From Malus domestica (taxonomy: Eukaryota > Streptophyta > Magnoliopsida > Rosales > Rosaceae): a stretch of 64,000 nucleotides of DNA. Shown here in pieces: positions 60,005-64,000 of the stretch. A model generated the notes under the pieces. That model worked only from the letters and a program-made list of their open reading frames with translations, had not been told where the DNA came from and searched no databases. The stretch spans positions 3,178,501-3,242,500 of the forward strand of contig NC_091668.1 of NCBI RefSeq assembly GCF_042453785.1, read 5' to 3'. The translations under genes and the position numbers were made by a program. Numbering within the stretch: the stretch's first letter is position 1; every line of letters begins with the position of its first letter.

Positions 60005-60142
60005 TTTCTATTATGCACCAGTAAGTATCACCAATGCCAGTGACCATGGAATCTCCAATGCAGAATAGTTGCGGGATATGAGTGGCCGGTCGGACCAGCT
60101 GTATGGTGCCGATCAACACGGCACTCGTATCCTGCTACACCG
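60005..60142 (+). ncRNA. Candidate H/ACA snoRNA 3 (best structure)
   Basis: Two hairpins are clear. The 5' one is closed by CTATTATGCA (60008) and TGCAGAATAG (60059), 9 of 10 paired. The 3' one is closed by GCGGGATATGAGTG (60071) and CACTCGTATCCTGC (60122), all 14 positions pairing with G-U allowed. Inside it lies a second stem GGTCGG-ACCA/TGGT-G-CCGATC, leaving an internal loop as in a pseudouridylation pocket. ACA (60137) is two bases past the stem and three from the inferred end. The hinge is probably AGAATA (60062), which would shorten the first stem. The target is unknown. Confidence 0.65.
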
Positions 60143-60453
60143 TTATTCTAGAAACTCTCTGTGACTGAACCTACATTCAAGCAAAACAAAACATCAGAGA
60201 CTCGAGTCTGCTGCAGACAAAAGGGAAGTGCAGCTGCAGCAAAACATCCTCTTTCATTTCATTGGCATTAAAACTGAGAAACTCGTTGTAGAAGGATACA
60301 AATTTATAAGATGAGGCTAACAGAACACGATCATGATTCATTTAATCAGGTTCTGGTGTACATTACAACAAATGCCGAAAACTGCACTCGCCATACTCAA
60401 ATTGAAAAGGCAAATCTTTAAAACTAAAAAATCTCTAGGATTTTGCAGGCATC

Positions 60454-60915
60454 TCAAAAGCAACAGGAACAATCAAACGGACAAAGCGGGGTGTTTCCGG
60501 CATCTGCATTGTTAATTCCCAACTCATCTTCTGTATAAACAGCAAGCCCATCCTGTGTTCTCTTTTTCGGCTGAGAAGACAGGTCCCCAAATCCGCCATC
60601 TCTAATCCCTTTATCCTTCTTCTTTGTCTTGAGCTTGTGGGGTTTTTCAGTCGCGTTTTCTTTTGGTTTTTTAGCCTTTCCAGACTCGGTTTTCTTCTTT
60701 TTCGCTGCAAATATATCATCAATCTCAGACGCGGGCTTCTTCGCGGAAGACGGAGACTTCTCGCCCTTCTCAGTTTCGGGTTTCTTCCTCTTTTTTGCAG
60801 ATGTTTCATCAACCTCAGAAGTAGGCCTTTTCACCGAAGATGGCGGCTTTTCCTCTTCTACAACTGTATCATCTTTCACCTCTCTGGGAGCTTTTGATTT
60901 ACTCTTTTTTCCCAT
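60454..60915 (-). CDS. DUF1764 family protein
   Basis: This is a 153-residue basic protein of unknown function. It starts MGKKSKSKAPREVKDDTVVE and is mostly Lys/Glu/Ser/Pro-rich and probably disordered. Two imperfect internal repeats occur around PSSVKRPTSEVDETSAKKRK and PSSAKKPASEIDDIFAAKKK. The C-terminus holds the conserved core GGFGDLSSQPKKRTQDGLAV, YTEDELGINNADAGNTPLCP and FDCSCCF, the signature of DUF1764. The many Lys-Lys clusters would suit a nuclear or nucleolar place, which is inference. An upstream in-frame ATG is excluded because a likely 5' UTR intron (acceptor GATGCAG, 60940) lies between. The matching donor is near 61313. Confidence 0.9.
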   Translation of the reverse strand: MGKKSKSKAPREVKDDTVVEEEKPPSSVKRPTSEVDETSAKKRKKPETEKGEKSPSSAKKPASEIDDIFAAKKKKTESGKAKKPKENATEKPHKLKTKKKDKGIRDGGFGDLSSQPKKRTQDGLAVYTEDELGINNADAGNTPLCPFDCSCCF

Positions 60916-61440
60916 CTTTTCAGATCCCAAATCCCAATCCTGCATCACATCCATATCATATTACTGCGAATTGAAACAAAAAACAGAGATCTAAAAAGAA
61001 AATATGAAATGTACAGTTTCAAAAATCAGATGACTCAACAATTGGAAAACCCAGAAAGCAATCAAAACAGAAAAGCGAATGAAATTGAAACTTCCTTTCT
61101 GGGAAATCCGTTACTCAACTTTCCCAGCAACCAAACAGAAAGAACCGAGCTGTGTAGGGTTACGATTTTCAAAGCATCAATTTTTTGAGAATTCGACAAC
61201 TCGTTCAAAGCAATCGAGGATTTTGGGAACGAATGCAATCGAAGTGACGGAAGCAGATATATAATAGTAAAGGTAGATGCACCGAGAAAAAAATTGGAGC
61301 TGAGAAGAGCTAACCTTTAGGCTGCGAAGAAACGGTGAGAGAGAGTGAGTCGCAAAAAACCCTAGCTCGATGCGTTTGCAGGGAAGCCCTGAGACTAAAC
61401 CCTAGGACTAGAAACGAGCTTTGTCAGAGAGAGCGGGACC
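60916..61440 (-). promoter_or_regulatory. 5' UTR, 5' UTR intron and promoter side of the DUF1764 gene
   Basis: On the minus strand an untranslated exon ends ...GGCTGCGAAG-side with CCTAAAG before the donor GTTAGC (61313), and the intron runs to about 60940. Upstream, AAACCCTAG-type telo-box sequence occurs twice (about 61358 and 61397 on the plus strand as AAACCCTAG), as is common for genes tied to ribosome production. Confidence 0.5.
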
Positions 61441-62509
61441 AAAGTATAAAACTAGGACTATGTCAATTGCACTAATAGCCGATCTAGTTTGCTCGAATTT
61501 TCATTTTCGTCCTTGAAGTTGTTTAGTTGCATTTTTGCCCTTGTACAATTAAACGAAGAAATTCCAACTTGTTTTTGAAATGGTTTGTCTTCGGTAGTTT
61601 GGCTTATCGAGTAGTCTGAAATTTTAAATATTTTTTATTGTTCGATTAATTATCATTAAGTCGTCTCAGACTATTGAAGAAAAATTATTTCAAATAAGGT
61701 GTGCACAAAATAGATGAAAAACTAATTTAACGGATTGAACTAAAGTGAAAACAAAGCAAAACTACAAAGACGAAAGGTAACAAAAAAAAACTACGGAGAG
61801 GATAGGGAAAATTCGAGCAACTACTATTAGTGCAATTTTGGGTTTTTATTGAATTGTTTGTTATTAAATTAAGCTGTAACTCCCAAGATTGTGTTTTAAA
61901 ACTAAATATGGGTTAATTTGTTAATGATAATTATCTTTACTGGTAAGGTGTAACTGAGATTTCATCGGTTCAATTTCGCAATGACAAGTTCGAAATCAAA
62001 TTATTATGACAAAGCATTGTGTGGCTTAGCTCGAAAGATATAAGAAAATTAAAACTGAAGCATATGAATATGATAGCATAAGCCTTATCATAACCTCCAT
62101 CTGGTTTATTTCGACTAACATTTCCCAACCATAAAGATGCCACAAATAAAAGAATTGTGCCAACAATTCAGTACTTCCTTGTTTTTAAGGTATCAACATA
62201 CAAACTACAGAGAGTATTTAATCCTTAAGAAACACCGCAGATTGCAGGTAGCGTTTGACTTGTTCATTCAACATGTGAGAGACCCCCACCTTCAGCCTTT
62301 GTCCTACAGACGAGAACAATTGACAAAAAACGAAACATATACATGCATCAGTTCACTTGACAGGACATGAAACTCTAGGGATGGAGTTGTACTGATAAAG
62401 CAGCGTGCCAAAGAAAATGCAATGTCCATGAAGCGAGATTTAATGACGACTGCTATGTCTAAATAAAGGAGTCATCAACATTTTACGATTCCACATGGAT
62501 AACGAAGAC
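61441..62509. other. Intergenic region, no gene seen
   Basis: It holds AT-rich sequence and the probable 3' UTR of the PITH-domain gene on the right. An open stretch at 62137-62370 (plus) has no recognisable similarity and is taken as chance. Confidence 0.5.
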
Positions 62510-63762
62510 TTACTTGTGATCGGAAGGATTTGGCCTGAGTTCGTAAACAATTGTTGCGACAACATCCCTCTTCAACTGTTCATCGTAGACAAGAAAAATG
62601 TATTATTTGCCGAAGTTGCACAACAAAATCTGCTCGTATGGAATGAAATTACCTTTGTAGCTTCGCCCTTAAAGCCAATGTACTCTATCTTAGTTGTATC
62701 ACCACCAAAACTATCGGGAAAATGCAATGTGATGCTGGCCACGTTTTGAAATTTGGAATATCTGATTATGTGGACAAAAGTAGTATCAGAAGGATAGTTG
62801 ATGGTTTAAATGGATTACCTTCGGTGTTGTCAGTTTGAAAAGGAATAATATTTCCCCTCAATTTTTACAGGTATCATGTTCTCAAACATTACAAAACATG
62901 ATCTTTGTAGCACAGGAGGCTATAAATAAATACCTTGTCTGGTACTCCAACGTTCCTTGGAAATTTTCGACCAGATCCCACTCCTTAAAACAACAAGAAC
63001 ACATGTTTCAAAGCTGAAAAGTTGAACTTATCAATTAGCTTTCCAACAAGCTAATACGAATGCAATACCTGAATAGCTTGCATTCCTTGAGCATCTGAAA
63101 AGTCAATGCCTTCTCTGTTGATGAACCTAATTTAAGCAATGCAGTTCTAATTTTAGTTTTTCCAAATATATGAAACGAGATGAAGTGAATATTGGACATC
63201 CATCAAAGGCTGTTTCAATAGATATTTTCTCAGAAAACTCATACAGGGCTACACTCACGATCACTACTATATATTGAAAAGAACGCAAAAAATTCCCTGC
63301 ATATTCCAAGTTAATTCCAAATCATAGGTACTGACTACATAAACATGAAATGGATGAGACAAGAAAATATGAACTTTATGCAAGGAAATGGTGGTACATT
63401 AAGACGAAAAAAAATTACCAATGAGTTTATTTGAGTAAAACGAAGGGGTGTGATATCCACACACCCCTTTTTACTTCTCTCACACCCTTTTAATTTTCGG
63501 AAGTCGGATCGGATGAATTAAAGAAGATCAAAGGACAGAAATTAACAAGGGGTGTGGGAGAAGTTAAAAGGGGTGTGTGGATAGCACACCCCAAAACGAA
63601 TTATCACTTAAATCCTCATCATTCTAACTACACCAATATAAGAAGGCTTTGCCTTAGGTAGAAGATATAAAATGTCAAACTTACGCCCTCATCTTGGAAG
63701 GACTTGTTCCGTCAACACCACCGACAACAGATATGCTCTTTATCTTTACATCTGATGTAAAT
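62510..63762 (-). CDS. PITH-domain protein, 3' exons (gene continues past the window)
   Basis: The PITH domain was first seen as the C-terminal proteasome-interacting module of thioredoxin-like proteins. Exons on the minus strand: 63762-63685, 63126-63069, 62983-62934, 62761-62653 and 62575-62510. They join in frame and encode FTSDVKIKSISVVGGVDGTS PSKMRA, FINREGIDFSDAQGMQAIQ, EWDLVENFQGTLEYQTR, YSKFQNVASITLHFPDSFGG with KIEYIGFKGEAT, and LKRDVVATIVYELRPNPSDH. The N-terminal third of the domain must lie right of the window edge. The end is ambiguous: the last codons read CAC AAG TAA, and CACAA-GTAAGT could also be a splice donor to a further short exon. No thioredoxin part is visible, so it is probably a stand-alone PITH protein. 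Confidence 0.9.
63445..63592. mobile_element. Short MITE with 8-bp target duplication in a PITH-gene intron
   Basis: TIRs begin GGGGTGTGATATCCACACAC and GGGGTGTGCTATCCACACAC, nearly perfect over about 35 bases. AAAACGAA flanks both sides (63437-63444 and 63593-63600). The high TIR identity suggests a younger insertion than the relative at 58751-58896. Confidence 0.9.
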
Positions 63763-64000
63763 CTATAAAAAAATAAATGAGGAAAATATAACTCAGTTAG
63801 ATGTATGTAACAACATCAGCGAATACTAGGTTCTAATTAAATCTCTGCAAAAACAAGCAATGACAAGTTAAAATAGAAATACATCCTCAAGATCATGACT
63901 TGTATCTCCTACGGATTTCACAGAAATGACAAACCATTCAAGAAACACGAAAGGGAGCTATGAGTGCACGACAAAAGGAAAATTATAAAATGATGCACAT
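63763..64000 (-). other. Intron of the PITH-domain gene up to the window edge
   Basis: The exon acceptor at 63763-63764 shows the gene continues to the right. No further exon of the expected N-terminal PITH sequence is recognisable in the remaining 236 bases. Confidence 0.5.

Overview
This is nuclear DNA from a dicot plant. The genes have short exons and GT-AG introns, the intergenic DNA is AT-rich, and the window holds many LTR retrotransposons, tRNA-derived SINEs and MITEs. The repeat types suggest Rosaceae (apple or pear type), but that is recognition, not proof. There are no CRISPR arrays, operons or other prokaryotic features.

1-41 kb is repeat-rich. Its backbone is a tandem family of three copies of a PP2A B55 regulatory-subunit gene. 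Copy A (3112-4895) keeps only exons 9-14. Copy B (7051-13480) is nearly complete, but the 5' part of exon 5 has been replaced by a Harbinger-like transposon. Copy C (33971-39630) has lost exons 5-8. Copies A and B abut at about 6.04 kb. Copies B and C are separated by about 19 kb of mobile DNA: a long-TIR MULE with a FAR1 fragment, SINEs, a decayed Copia element with a 2.8-kb solo LTR nested in it, and a 4.4-kb LTR element without pol. Because the three copies share their flanks, they act as internal controls: two MITEs are occupied in one copy and empty in another.

42-64 kb is gene-rich. In order it holds the complex I 20-kDa (PSST/NDUFS7-type) subunit (+), a FUBP/KSRP-like protein with two KH domains and a long G/P/Q/Y-rich tail (+), mitochondrial ATP synthase subunit g (+), ferrochelatase of the FC1 type (-, nine exons), a candidate H/ACA snoRNA locus with a site II/telo-box/TATA promoter (+), a DUF1764 protein (-), and the 3' exons of a PITH-domain protein (-) that runs off the right edge. 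MITEs sit in introns and spacers.

The most interesting parts are the snoRNA locus at 57.4-60.15 kb, which is unannotated non-coding structure, and the three decay paths of the PP2A B55 copies. Those paths include two independent deletions that turned the last intron into readable coding sequence. Exon coordinates were read by hand from splice sites and conserved protein sequence. Nothing was checked by alignment software or transcript data.
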